From Anisakis pegreffii (lineage: Eukaryota; Nematoda; Chromadorea; Rhabditida; Anisakidae): 64,000 nt of DNA. The position numbers and the translations under genes are program-made. The first letter of the stretch is position 1. Each line of letters begins with the position of its first letter. The notes below the pieces were generated by a model. That model was not told the DNA's origin. It searched no databases and saw nothing but the letters and a program-made list of their open reading frames with translations. Positions 21,963-34,321 of this stretch are shown piece after piece. The DNA is taken from the NCBI GenBank assembly GCA_035041965.1, contig JAPYMA010000141.1:84229-148228 (forward strand), in the 5' to 3' direction.

Positions 21963-24900
21963 ATTTCACTTTATCGTGATTCGTTTGCGAAGGAAGTGAA
22001 TGGTAAGAGGTTGACAATTTCAAATTGATAGACGTGCACCTTCACTTGAATGCTTTTATCCATTAAATTCACTTTCAATAAACACCCGTCTCAAATTTCA
22101 GAACATTCATTACGTTCGGAAAGCATAAAAACCATCCCACTATCCATTATTCAGTTGGGTGTAACCGTCAAAATCACTAATGAAAGTATATAAATATCGC
22201 GTTATTTAATCGGCAGATTAACGAATAAATGATTACTGATGAACGATCATCATGCAATACATGATTCTCTATCGAACTCAGGAAATTGGCAACATTCATG
22301 CAAAGAATTTACGAAACAGTCTTGGTTGTGCCTTACTGATTGCCAGTCGTTGATCATTTGGTATCCTAAAAGCTCTGACGACAACGGTTGAGAGGAGAAT
22401 AAAACAAATCGTTTTTAAAGTATAGCGTCTTTGAGGTATGTGCCATCGAATTCCACGGCACCAATAATGAGCAATGAGCTGTTATTTAACAGGATGAAAA
22501 TCTGACGGATTTTTTAAAGTGCAAATGCAGTCGATTGTGAGCATTCAATAATGCGACATTGATACGTTCGAAGTGAATTCATATACTCACGCAAAATCGT
22601 GCAAACACACAAAACGCTTCGTTCAAGGAGCGAAACGAGCAACTTGCACGAAGTACAACAAGTAAAAGCGAATAATTGTTTCCGTTCAACGCGATAAGTA
22701 AACGTTTTAAAGTGACAACTTTTCAGTCACATTTACAATTTATCGACACACAATCAACGCGAAAACCAAAAACACTCATCGCTTTTTTATCCGCACTCAA
22801 AGGAGTATCAATTCGTATGTAAATAAATTACCCGAACGGGCAGAAGTCCACTGTTGGACAGGTGTTCTGTGCGGAAAAGATGCCATGTATTGAATAGCAG
22901 TCAAGCAACTGAACAAACAACAAAGAATATGTTTACCTCAAAAGATCATTGACCAAATTCGACCTCATCATTAGCAAACTATTATTGCGTGCAGGCGGGT
23001 AGTGTTTATGAAAGTTGATGCAGTCGGCAATCATGATACGATATTGTTCATCGCATGAAACGGTAGCGTTCTTCTTGATCATGTGAACGAACGCTAATGG
23101 AACAAATAAACAATCAGCACAATTCCGAATGCACCAAATCAAAACGAATTCCAATCAGCAGTGAGGCTTACGCGCAAAAAATTGAAAAACTACATCAACG
23201 GATCATGAATTTCGTCATGTTGTCTCTCACACAGCAACGAAATCGAATTATTCATTAGCGTCAATGTTTCACACACCACAAATTATGTACAGACCAAACT
23301 GCACTCTTTGATTCAGACTAGCCATTTGATTGAGACTGAAAACTTCGAATTCGAATAAGTACTGCTGAGAGAGCGCTTTAAAAACAACGAAACGTAGTGA
23401 ATATATGGATGAAACAAAGTGATCGTACGGTGCACAACAATGCTGTAAACAACTGTCGCACATATATGAAAGAAGTTTCTTGTGAGGCAGATGAAAAATT
23501 AGATCATAATAGAGGATGGAATGGGATGGATGGTGGATATTTCGCGAATGAATGGAATTGTTCATCGAAGAGGGTATTATTGTAACACAATATGAACATA
23601 AATTCGCTGATTTCATTGAATGCAAGCAACCGAACAATTCATTTGCCTTTGAATAGCATTACTCACTCGATTCCACACCAGAACTATTCCATTGATTAGC
23701 ACATTTTCATTGACAATGAATGATGATCCTGTTTTGAATATACGTGCATTTTCTTAAGGTATTCTGTAGAAGACCCAATCGTGCATAACACAAATAATTT
23801 TTGTTACTTGCATTGTTTTAATGAAAATTTGATTCCAACATTGGAAACTCGTAAAATTTTCATCAGTGTAACTAATAAAATTTCTATGAGTTTTTATTCG
23901 ATTAATGTTGCGTTAGCTTTCGGTTCTGAAAGATCGGTCCGAAAAAGGCTAATAATTTTCAGCTAAAATACGGGATTGCATTATTCTGTAATGCGTAAAG
24001 CAGCAATAAAATTTTCTTCAAGCTGATGAATAAATAAATACAGTAGCAAACGAAGAAAGACGGAAACATGCAATGCCCATTTGCAGATCTCAAACTAAAA
24101 ATATTGCCTACAATTCTCACTTATTTACAAAATCTTTCACGAGATTGTGCTATTTAATGCAATGAGATAATAGGTAAAGCTTCAGAGCAACTCATAAATT
24201 GTATGGGATTGCATGATATCTTATTCTTTGATGAATAATGACTTAGCCATAAATAATTCTGGTTGATTAACATTATGTGAATACAACAATTTAATGGCAT
24301 AAATGAGATGGGTGCAAATCGGGAGGAGAAGAATATTAAACGAAAGATTCCATTAATGATGCAAAATCCGCTTAAATATGCTATTTATATGCAGACAACC
24401 TAAAAGGGAAATATTTGCTCGTTTTTCTAGAGCAAATTCGTATGAAAAATATCCATTCTACGGCTCGCATTATTTCGAGAACGAATATGAGAAATGGAGA
24501 ACTTTTCAGTATTAAAATTCTTTTCTGACCGACTCATTTGGTGAACATTTAGTGAAGATAATGTCAAAAGTTTGCATTAAATCGTTCATTATAATCAAAC
24601 AACTATCAAACTCAATTCACCAAATGAGTAGCACCTTATCCCGGCTCGTCTTTCTGCATTGTGAAATGCACGGTGGACGATGAAAAGTCAGAATAAGGCG
24701 ATAAATTCATGATGCTATTGAAAAGATATCTTGGATAGACAACTTCTCGGTTGATATGTTTGTTCACTTAACATCACGAGCGTTCTGAATTGACTAAATA
24801 TCCAAAACTTTGTTTCTAGTTAATATCAATGCGCATATTAATGATAGCAGAAGACATTTTAAAGAAGACATTCCTTTTCATTCGTCTAGCCATCCCATCG

Positions 24901-27000
24901 CGCTCATAGGAGAAAAGGTAAGTGAGAATAAGCGAGAAGGATTCAGAAATTGTTTTGAGGGTTACTTTTCAGCTCATAACACAGTGCAAACGGCCAAACT
25001 CCTTAGGGCCACATAATCAACAGACACCAAGAGTTCACTTATTGTAGCCGTTTTTCATCGAACATTAACGTGTAACGCTGCCGAATTATTGTTTTACTTG
25101 TTCAGACATCTATTTCTGAATCATTGAGTGAATTTTGATCGAAAAATTCAGCGAAAGCTTTATGTGTCTAATCGATTGAACAGCTACATAAAATTTTATC
25201 GTGAAAACAATTCCCAAACAGGTGTGGTGAAGATTAGCTGGCATCAGTTGAAATAATTACTTCTGAACCAATTTCAGTGAATGCATCTGCAAAGAACGTG
25301 GAAGCTGATCATTTGAATGAAACGTCAAGAATGAATTATTGAAGGCACCGCAAGTGAGTGAACGCATGACGTAAACAGTATTATTGTGCAGTGAATCACA
25401 TCGAAAGATGATTTATAACTGTATATTGATGATTGCGGTGGTAATATGAATGCATACGATTTTGCTGGATAACTCTTGGTCTCATAGGATTGCACAGCAG
25501 GAGAATGCAATTTTCTACACAAATCTTCAACTGCACTTCATCAATCATTCAAAATGAAGGCTATTTTCAAATTATTCGTTGGCAAATAAAACACCAGCAA
25601 TTTTTGTTAGTCAAGGGCACCTTCACGCGATTCTTGTACGATACAAACGAGCGCTTATATATCTAAAGGCGAAATTTTCGCGTATCTGATCCACTTCAGT
25701 TTCATGCATTCGAGTAAAACATACTTAATTGACTAAGAAGAACCGCTGAGAGTTCATCAGAAAGTTTTCATTAAAGTGGCCATCGGTGAATGAAGACAAT
25801 CAAAATCTAGCGGTACGATGCATACTCCGATGCACCGTCTAGCCTATTAACAAATGCATGTTCGATGATTTGAAATGCCTCAGTAAAGTCAGATCAAATT
25901 TTGAATCCAAAAATGAACTGCCACATACGATTGACTAATTTTTCTTCGAAGATTTTCACCTAAAGGCGAGATAAGAACGTATGAATAGAATTGTCAACTT
26001 GATTGAGACAATTTACGTGAATGCGTGGTTACAACAAAACGAACATTCTTTTAAGATGATACTTGTCAAAATTCGATGAACTGATCTGAGAGTATCATAG
26101 GAACTTTGATGCTGAGGGTTATTAAGTCGATTGGATTGCTTTCACAGATGAGTGAGTTGTGTTTTCGAACTGAGCACTTATCATCATTTCAGAGTGTAAT
26201 GAATTTAATGATGATATGCTGCTGTCATATAAAATGACAATGCACTGTTCTTCATCGACACGAACACGTATCACTTACTTTAATAGACATCTGATAGTGA
26301 GTGATTGACGTATTTCCTTTCGATATTATTTTTACAATTCATTAACTTATAATTAACATCCATTCAGTGATCCTTCGCTCATCCCAGTACGATAACTGCA
26401 AAAGTTCTTTTAAGTGAATAAAATAGATATTCTCTTGGCGATTTCATAGACGATAAAAATGTGAAAATTAGATGAAATTATAACGACTTTCGCATGCTCA
26501 TTAGAGGAAATTGTATGGCAAAACTGCAACAGTTGACAGGGCAAGAAATTGCTCCATACTGATGCTTTAATGCAGTTCTATGTAATAGTTTACTTTGCAG
26601 TATCATTCATCAGAGCAGTGAATTGATAACCAATGATATCAACAAAATTTTTGCAGCAACGAACACACAGTTCAGCTGCCAACATTGCTAATAAGTTCAC
26701 ATATAGTTCACAGCCATCTTATTTACTTTGTCGAAATTCGGGGCCAACTTCACAATTTCACTTCAACATTCCATCACTCGCATTGTTATCAACTGCGTTC
26801 AATAGCTCGAAAGTTACACACCGCAGTCGTTCTTCTACGTAACAGTCAACTGATTTTTACATCGCTAAGCATTAAACTAATCCCACATTAACAGAGCATA
26901 GTTTCCATTGATCTTGCTATTGAATTGAGTCGATCTGACCGTTTAAACTGATATCCTTAAGATGGCTTTTCTCCAAAAGCGCAAAGCAATTCAAAATTCA
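21963..27000. other. Intergenic DNA, no gene supported
   Basis: AT-rich sequence with short open frames on both strands. A 68-codon frame at 24810-25016 and a 122-codon minus frame at 23269-23637 were read and carry no recognisable feature. Confidence 0.5.
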
Positions 27001-27059
27001 ACGATATTCACACGTGGGAAAATTGTTGGTTGTCTGAAAAAGTTATCCATTTTGCAACA

Positions 27060-27430
27060 GTACTGAGAATTTGGGTAATTTGCATAGCTCGTAAGAGGGT
27101 GTAGCAATGCAGACTGCAGCCTTGTACTCCAGCCTCGTCCGTTTGAATCAAGCTCCAGTTCTGGGTCATGCTTAATCCTAGATTCGCGCACATGACTAGT
27201 CTTATCAAGCATCGAAATATGGACTACGTCAGGACGTCCAACCAAATTATATGTGGCAAAACATCAAAGATTGTCACAGGTGACCCCACGGGTATTCCTT
27301 CTCCATTTGTCGTAATGATTCATGCATCCTCGGAGGATTTTTGTGAGCCTGCCCCAGCGTATGTACCCGCGGAGGGCGAATCAGTCCAAACTCCGAACAT
27401 TAGTACACATAGAATGTGCATGGTATAAAA
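27060..27430. other. Island of higher G+C, possible decayed mobile element
   Basis: Base composition rises here above its surroundings, with several overlapping open frames on both strands. The plus frame 27168-27428 includes TGIPSPFVVMIHASSED and CEPAPAYVPAEGESV, compositionally unlike neighbouring frames. No domain is identifiable and there are no terminal repeats in view. It could be a fragment of a transposon or a lost exon. Confidence 0.35.
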
Positions 27431-28247
27431 CTCCTGTGCGTATAGAAATAGTTTACGACTGATTTTAAAGTTATCTAGAAGAATTAGTCTCAGGGTTAGG
27501 CACAAGCCTACCTTTAAGCTCAGGCTGAAGCTTGTAATGAGGTCTAATACTACATGTGAACATATCAGAACCCAAATTCAAGTGTATTTTTCGTTGTATA
27601 AATTCACCTCCATAAGCTTTTTGCAGTGCATTGTCCTAAAATGTATGTACAACTCACCCATGAACTAGATCGTTATTGACACGTGAAATGAAGCAGATTG
27701 AAGTGAATCAATTTGGAAGAGTTGTTTGTAAATTCGACATTATTATCACGTGGGTAATTTGACATCAGATTCTCGCAGCGCGGGCACTTAGATACGATGT
27801 TTCATGGGCAACTTCACAAAAGTTGTCATATCGAAACCCCTTCTATGTATCGGGAACATTATGACCTCATCCGCTAGAGTTTCATCGACCAATATTCACA
27901 AATCCTTCTGATCACATTAATTTATTTATCAATTCGCCCTATATTTTTGCTGTGCAAAAGAGATGGAAGAATAAATTTTTGACGGAATTTTTGATGGGAA
28001 AAATTGAGCGATTGAATTGTGGTGATAATGAGGTTTGCATTTGAGTGTATTGTTGATGTGAAGAAGGTGGAATAACGCGATTGAAGTTGGCGCTCAATTC
28101 AGCATTATCCTTTTTTGAATGAGGATGACAATTTTGAATGAAGATGACAGATATTTGCTCAAGTGTGGCTTGTGAATGACATTTTACTCATTCGTATAAT
28201 GATTTTGACATTACTCAATTTCCATACCCACGTTCTAACACTTATAT
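27431..28247. other. Intergenic DNA, no gene supported
   Basis: AT-rich; only short overlapping frames are present. Confidence 0.5.
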
Positions 28248-28624
28248 TCATCGCTTGGACGAACTATCGTACTCGACGCATGCCTTGCAGCATTTTTTGA
28301 GGCACGCACTCGACCCAGCACATTCCTTGCAACAATTGCCCTCAACTGAAATGTCAACTTCGAGACGATCTAAAAAGAGTATTTTTTTCTCGGAATTATC
28401 TTCGTAAATCCTCCGGCATTCTTCATTAGAAAAAAGAGCTGTTTCCAAAGATAAATGCTCGATTATTACCGTTTTATAACTACTGTGATTGGGTTGTTGT
28501 GTTTCATGATAAAGATAGCGGAAAACAACACTGCAGAAAATCTCAAACGATGTGCTGGGCAAAGCGCCATTCTGAAGTGTTCGTCTCAAGGTTGTACTGA
28601 AATACTCCACCGAACAAGTTGCGC
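28248..28624 (-). CDS. Candidate exon for a protein with a cysteine-rich C-terminus
   Basis: The minus frame is open from just after a TGA near 28625 to a TGA at 28248, about 125 codons. Its C-terminal third is notable: NCCKECAGSSACLKKCCKAC holds seven cysteines in twenty residues, followed by VEYDSSSKR and the stop. There is no in-frame ATG near the 5' end, but TATTTCAG lies inside the frame and could be an acceptor. The upstream part is ordinary and no signal peptide is attached. It may be the last exon of a small disulfide-rich protein or a chance frame. Confidence 0.35.
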
Positions 28625-29245
28625 ATAACGATCAAACGTTTTGACTTTTCAAGTATTATGCACATCCATTCGGAACGTTTAACGCTACACTTCAAAAGCC
28701 ATTTGAACATTCATTGTGCAGTTCAAATTGCTTTGCAGTAAGGGTTTTGTGTAGTTATCAAACAGTCCCTCAAAACTTCGACCATTCAAGCACAAACTCG
28801 TTGACAATTCCTTATGTAGTTATGGTGTTATTCGACACCTGCAAACGCTTAATCTGTCATTCATTTCAAACAAACTTCACTTGCAATAGAAGGTTCGGTT
28901 TTTCAGTTAAAATTGAGAGGATTCTGTCAATTACACATAAAATCATCTTAAGAGGTTCCGGTGAAGTATTCCATTAAAAGTTTCGAATTGCAAACTGAAC
29001 TGCTCATAAATTGGCTGAAATCACTCAGAAAGATCAAAAGCATTATACAATTCATAAATCGATGCCATCATTCCTCAATTATTAATTTTGTATGCAATTG
29101 CATTGGCATGGTCATCGGCCGTTTTATGCGATTTAAATCTCATTCAAGCGAAACATTTCCATTCAATTCAAATAATTTCCACTAAACAGGCGAATCTCAT
29201 CTAAATGTTTGGTTTCAAAAGGCGTAAACGAGACTATTGAGTTAA
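28625..29245. other. Intergenic DNA, no gene supported
   Basis: AT-rich, with only short overlapping frames. Confidence 0.5.
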
Positions 29246-29692
29246 ATGGATCCTCATCCTCAAACGGAAACAAATAATATGTGTTCAATGCAAATCATCA
29301 AAAATGTCTGTCAAATTTGCGGTAATCTTTTCATAACGACCGCATTTCTGTTCGACTGTCTATCAAATCCCTCATTAGCAATTCCGGCTGGGCAGATGGC
29401 TTCAAGTACCGGTGCCCTCATCCGGACTGTCCACTCCCGAAGGAATGGCTCGTGTCCACTTATGGGTTCGTCATCATTTTACTCCATCCAAACAGATGTT
29501 TCATTCAAAACATATAAAATCTCCCTAAAAATATCAATAATCAATGCTCTGCTCAGGCACCAGTTTCGATTTATCATGAGAGATCAATTCTTATCATCAA
29601 TCGCAAATCCATATTCCGAATGTTGCATTATTGCACCAAATTTTCGTCGGTATACAAAAACATTTGCCGAAAATGAACGCATCAAACAATAA
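29246..29692 (+). CDS. 148-codon open frame over a G+C-richer core, coding status unclear
   Basis: The frame starts MDPHPQTETNNMCSMQ and contains one CxxC (VCQICGNL), but then becomes nondescript. A core at about 29380-29480 is G+C-richer and is open in other frames too. In the plus +2 frame it reads GFKYRCPHPDCPLPKEW, and on the minus strand it reads HEPFLREWTVRMRAPVLEA and ICPAGIANEGFDRQ. Only one of these can be real. The core may be a short conserved exon or a repeat fragment rather than this frame. Confidence 0.25.
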   Translation: MDPHPQTETNNMCSMQIIKNVCQICGNLFITTAFLFDCLSNPSLAIPAGQMASSTGALIRTVHSRRNGSCPLMGSSSFYSIQTDVSFKTYKISLKISIINALLRHQFRFIMRDQFLSSIANPYSECCIIAPNFRRYTKTFAENERIKQ

Positions 29693-30712
29693 CAAGTCGC
29701 TTCATTCGTCAAGTTACTATAATTCACAATCCCGAAAATGATGAAATATCATGATATTGAGTTAGTTCGGTCGGGATTGACGATTTTTTCAACAATGTTT
29801 TCGGACATCCGATCTAATTACCTAATCTGCATACCATAAGCGTATATGGTTCATGATACCACCTGCACGAGTATGATTGCTTTGTTTTTTGCGAAGAAGC
29901 CAGTGGGTTGACCTTGGAGGAATAGCGATTAACAATTAACATTGTGTTGAGGGATTGAGTACAGCAATTGATGATTTATTACAATGAATGAACCAGATTG
30001 TTGTTTTGGATAGCAATTATTACCATGCCATAGTGAGGACTCAGGATACTTCTTGACTTAAGAAATCATTTCTCATTAACTGAAATAATTCATCGCAGAT
30101 ATCTCATGATGCCACTCACGAAGCATTTCCGTAAAAATAATTGAGCATACCGATTATAAGCTATGAATATGAAATATGTAAGAACGTCAAGAAAACTCAA
30201 GCAAAAGTGAAAACTTACAAGCAAACAAGTAAAATGAAATGCTAAAAGATAACTGAAACACTAATAACAAATGTATTGTTAAATGGGTGTTCGGTTGTTT
30301 GCCAGAGAAGGAAAAGCTTATTAGATGATGGACGGATATTAGGATTGGAAGATTTGGATGATGATTTCGTCAAGACGTAATCCGTTCTGTAATCCCATTC
30401 TCTAATAACTCTTGTTCTAATCATTCAAGCGATAAATATGCCTTAATTTGAAGCATTTTATAAGCCAACGTACCGAGTAAGATTTGTTCGTGCTCACAAA
30501 TGCCACAAATTTTCAATCTGTCACACATTTCATGCATATAACTGATATATCATGGATTTGTTCGTGTGCTTACACCTAAATAAGAGCTGATCATCTTTGA
30601 CCGCATTTCTGAAACATTACTCGCAGTGTTTGTTTTTAGGATGTCAGTTGAATTCACCGTACCAATTTGTTTACTTATCGTAGGTAAGGAATGCACGTAA
30701 TCCTCTTATTAA
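29693..30712. other. Intergenic DNA, no gene supported
   Basis: AT-rich. A 60-codon minus frame at 30242-30424 is hydrophilic but has no splice or family support. Confidence 0.5.
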
Positions 30713-30928
30713 CTATGTGTACACGTTCAACACCAATTTAGGATCTGCATAAGCTATCATAGTTAAATTACTCGATTTCGTCCTACTGTAATACTCTTCC
30801 ACAAAATTCCGTTTTAATTCGTGTATCAAACCAGAATTGAAAATTTGTGAAGGATCTATTTTGCTGCTATTTCCATCATCGATTCGAAGCCCATTCGGTA
30901 TCATTCCACGGTTCATCCATATTGGAGT
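30713..30928 (-). CDS. Candidate exon of unknown protein
   Basis: On the minus strand a frame opens after GAGTAG (a possible acceptor) and reads TPIWMNRGMIPNGLRIDDG, then DPSQIFNSGLIHELKRNF, EEYYSRTKSS and IAYADPKLVLNVYT before a TAG. Residue composition is protein-like, with alternating hydrophobic and charged positions, and an in-frame GTGTTG could be a donor. No domain is recognised. No partner exon was found on either side. Confidence 0.35.
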   Translation of the reverse strand, partial: TPIWMNRGMIPNGLRIDDGNSSKIDPSQIFNSGLIHELKRNFVEEYYSRTKSSNLTMIAYADPKLVLNVYT

Positions 30929-31438
30929 CTACTCATTCGGATTTATACTTTCAAGGAGTTCAGAATGATTCGTGAAGATGATGGGAAATGAAATTAAAGA
31001 GGCATGTTGTTGTGCGCATCTGGATGAGTTTACGGGTACTACGCACACTTATGTTGAGAGTACTCCGGTGGTATTATCCGATTTTGATTGTCATATTCTC
31101 AGATCTTTTGATTGCTTATTTTATGTTTTATGCATATCATTAGACCGAACCTTCACCACATGTAATGCTATCTTAACGTGTGAGAAACAAGATTTTGCCT
31201 CACTGTAAAACACCCACTTCTCTGCGGATAAATTCTATTAAACAACTTATCAGTCGACATATCATCGAGTAGACAGAAGAAATCCTGACTCTACATGCCA
31301 AAATAGGAAACCTTTCTGGGAAGTTTAAGATCCCTTATCGTGATCTGCATTGAGCAACATTAAATAATGTCGCCTGAGGAGGGGAGTATTGATGGTGAAA
31401 GAGTATATTAGGCTCGCCGTGGCCGCTTGATCAACATG

Positions 31439-31478
31439 TCGAGGTCATTTCTATCATATTTTGAAATGACCATCTCGA
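31439..31478. repeat. Imperfect hairpin
   Basis: GGTCATTTC (31443-31451) and GAAATGACC (31463-31471) form a perfect 9-bp stem with an 11-base loop. TCGA on both sides extends it across a 3-base bulge. It sits in a G+C-richer patch (about 31375-31480). The stem is too short for a typical microRNA precursor. Confidence 0.7.
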
Positions 31479-31917
31479 AGAAATAGTGACCGCTAAGCCG
31501 TTAGAATATCTATTTAGCTATCTGACTCATCAAACGCATCAAGACCCGTTGTCACTCAGAAAGCCATTCTTCCGTCCATTGATATGTCTATGTAGTTAAG
31601 TCTGTCATTTGGCAATCTAATTGGCAATTCCCTCGCTTCTCTCTTCCATTATTCATGCCTTTGTCCACTTCTAAGCACGAAACGTTCTACTTGAGACTAA
31701 AGCAAATTGGGAAAGCTTGATGCAAGTCAACGTTTTTCATATGTGATATGAAAATAGAGCCGTGACTAGATTGAACAACTCTGCACATCACTGGTCCATA
31801 TTCATTTGCTGTTTTTGATTAAAACTCGAGCAAAGAGAATTGCATGATTTGCACGAATCATTAATGCAAGTAATAATGTGTCTGATGTGCAATGTGCAAA
31901 CAAATAACGATAACACT

Positions 31918-31947
31918 AATAATAATACCAATAATAATAATAATAAT
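31918..31947. repeat. Interrupted AAT microsatellite
   Basis: AAT units are interrupted once by ACC. Confidence 0.85.
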
Positions 31948-32820
31948 GCTGACGCTACTAATCTTCAAAATGAAAGAAACGCAACATTGATGAATAACTG
32001 CTCACCTTGACAAGTGTTTATGTTGTCATTTCGATGTTTTATAGCTGTCCCTAACACTTTGAAGTACCCACTTCACACGTTTCATTCAACTTTTGACACA
32101 AATCGACGTCGTTAGGTGCATTGGCCGTTGAATGTTTCATATAAAGCGCATAACGAATCGTTAAACGAACACCCGAATGAATCTACGTAATGGCTCACTT
32201 ATCAGATCGCTTTTCCTCTCACCATTAAACGCATTATGATTTTATGATCAACTTTCATCATCGCATACAGTATGACTAAAACATCGTAACCTCATTTATT
32301 GTTCACCAACACAACTGAACCGATCTCATCAACTCTATTCGGATCGCCAATGCAATTTCATTTGAAAAATTATCAATCGAATGCAAGTGAAAAACTTCTC
32401 ATTGCTTCTATCACTGCATCAATTCGGAAATTTTCATTTGGTATTTTTTGTCTCAGTCAGAAGTGATCATGAAAGGTGCTTTTTCAGAAGAGATTTACAG
32501 TTGAATCATATCGTGTGTATTCAGTAACCGTCGTTGAGGTGCGTTCACAATGCAGCATCAAAAGAGCAAAAGAATAATTTATAACACAAAATAACTGTTG
32601 ATAAACAATTATCTGTACAAGTCGTGGTAATCAACGATAACAATCAATCATTTAGCGATTTATACAGAATAAAACAATATAATGCGTCACTCATCAATTA
32701 CAGTTTATACAAAACACGATTCTCTTCAGAGGCATTTTACAAATGTTGGTGAATTGAAAGCAATTCGATAAGAGGCTTTCGTTGCTTGTCGATTTGTATT
32801 ATCGATAAGTTAATCAATTA

Positions 32821-32848
32821 TATATTAATAATTTAAATTATTAATATA
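32821..32848. repeat. 28-bp perfect palindrome, all A/T
   Basis: The sequence starts TATATTAATAATTT and is its own reverse complement over 28 bases with no loop. It lies in a locally pure A/T stretch. It can extrude as a cruciform; no gene is adjacent. Confidence 0.9.
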
Positions 32849-34321
32849 AAATTAATTAAGTGAACTTAACACCAGTTTGGATTTGAAACAAAATAGTAGA
32901 TTATGGAGTGTAAAAGCATGAACATCGGTGTCATACAAACCACATTTTCGTCGTTCAATTCAATGCTTCCTTTGAAAATGCTTAAGTGTAGAATCTGCAC
33001 AGCACTTCACATCACGATTTGTTGTTGAAGTTCTGATGTGATTAGATTATTAATGATCTATTTTACATATTACTGCACTGATGCGAAATATTTTGACTTG
33101 TTTTTACTCCTTTCCACACTCTAATCGCTTTAAAATCCCTTAGATATTCCTCGCTGGGTGATTGATAATGGTTTATGAATTTTGGAGTGGATAGAAAAAC
33201 TCGCATACAAATAAACTGAAGTGGAATGAGGATCTCATGAAAAAAGAAGCAATCATGTACTTAAATTGAACATTTACGTTAAAGAGCGACTCGAAATAAA
33301 CGTTTCGATTAACAAGTTAAAACTGGATGAATTTAAGTGACTTAAGTGGAAAAATAGAATCGAAGTGGTTTTTAAGCAGAAAAATTTGATAAAAACAAAC
33401 ATTAAAGATGTGATAGTGAGAGAAATACGGCATCCTGATGCATAATGCTTCATTAGTACACTAATTAATGGATATTTCTTTTCTAAGATTCTCACAAATC
33501 ACGATTTGAATTTGTTGCCGATTACACGTTAATGACTAGGAATGGGTACAGATTTAAATGATGAAAAAAAAACAAATATTTCATTACATTCACAAACGAA
33601 ATTTCTAAACTCATAATCATGCATGATGCATAATAGAAGCGAACAAAATTCTTCATACAATCGACAAATGAGTCAAATCTTTCTTGTTTCTCTCCCTTCA
33701 TGCGAAGCAGTCGTCAATTTTTAACCACAATAGACAATTTGGAAGAAAAGAAATGTCCGAGTTCTTTGGAGAAAAATCTCTGCATGTCTTTTTTTATGAA
33801 CATCAGTCGGACCAAAATGTCCAGCGAATACACAGGGACTAGATTTCGAAATAGTTGAATAGATATCCTTGCAAGATTTCAATTCCGACCTCTTTAGCAA
33901 ATGAGATTTTGTGCATATTTGAACATTTTCTCTCAAATTACATCGCAATGAAATGTGATTATCAATTGGAAACGGTTAGGCAAATCCTTTGGATTTCATA
34001 ATTTAGAACCAGACGAGACTAGTTAATGTATCTTTGAAGGGACTGATTCATCTCAAACTGTCACTGTTCCTCTCAGATATCAAATGATATCGACAGATCA
34101 GCAGTTAATGAGCTCATGACTAATGCAATCTCTAAGCCTTTTATCTCTGCAAACAGTCTGCTCATTCCCAATTTTTCGAACATATGGAAACATGATGAAT
34201 AATCCATTTGAATAACGCTCTCCATATTGAATGAGTCAATACGAAACAATACATTTGGCTCACAAATCCTTAACGTTACATATATTCCACATCAAAAGTG
34301 ATCCATGAATGGAAAAATTTG

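Larger units (their letters stand above)
30929..34321. other. Intergenic DNA, no gene supported
   Basis: AT-rich, with short frames only. It contains the hairpin at 31439-31478, an AAT-rich tract and the 28-bp palindrome at 32821, listed separately. Confidence 0.55.

Noticed and set aside
27066..27085. TTGGGTAATT, part of the SL1 reverse complement
   Set aside because: Only 10 bases match and no donor or stem-loop follows.
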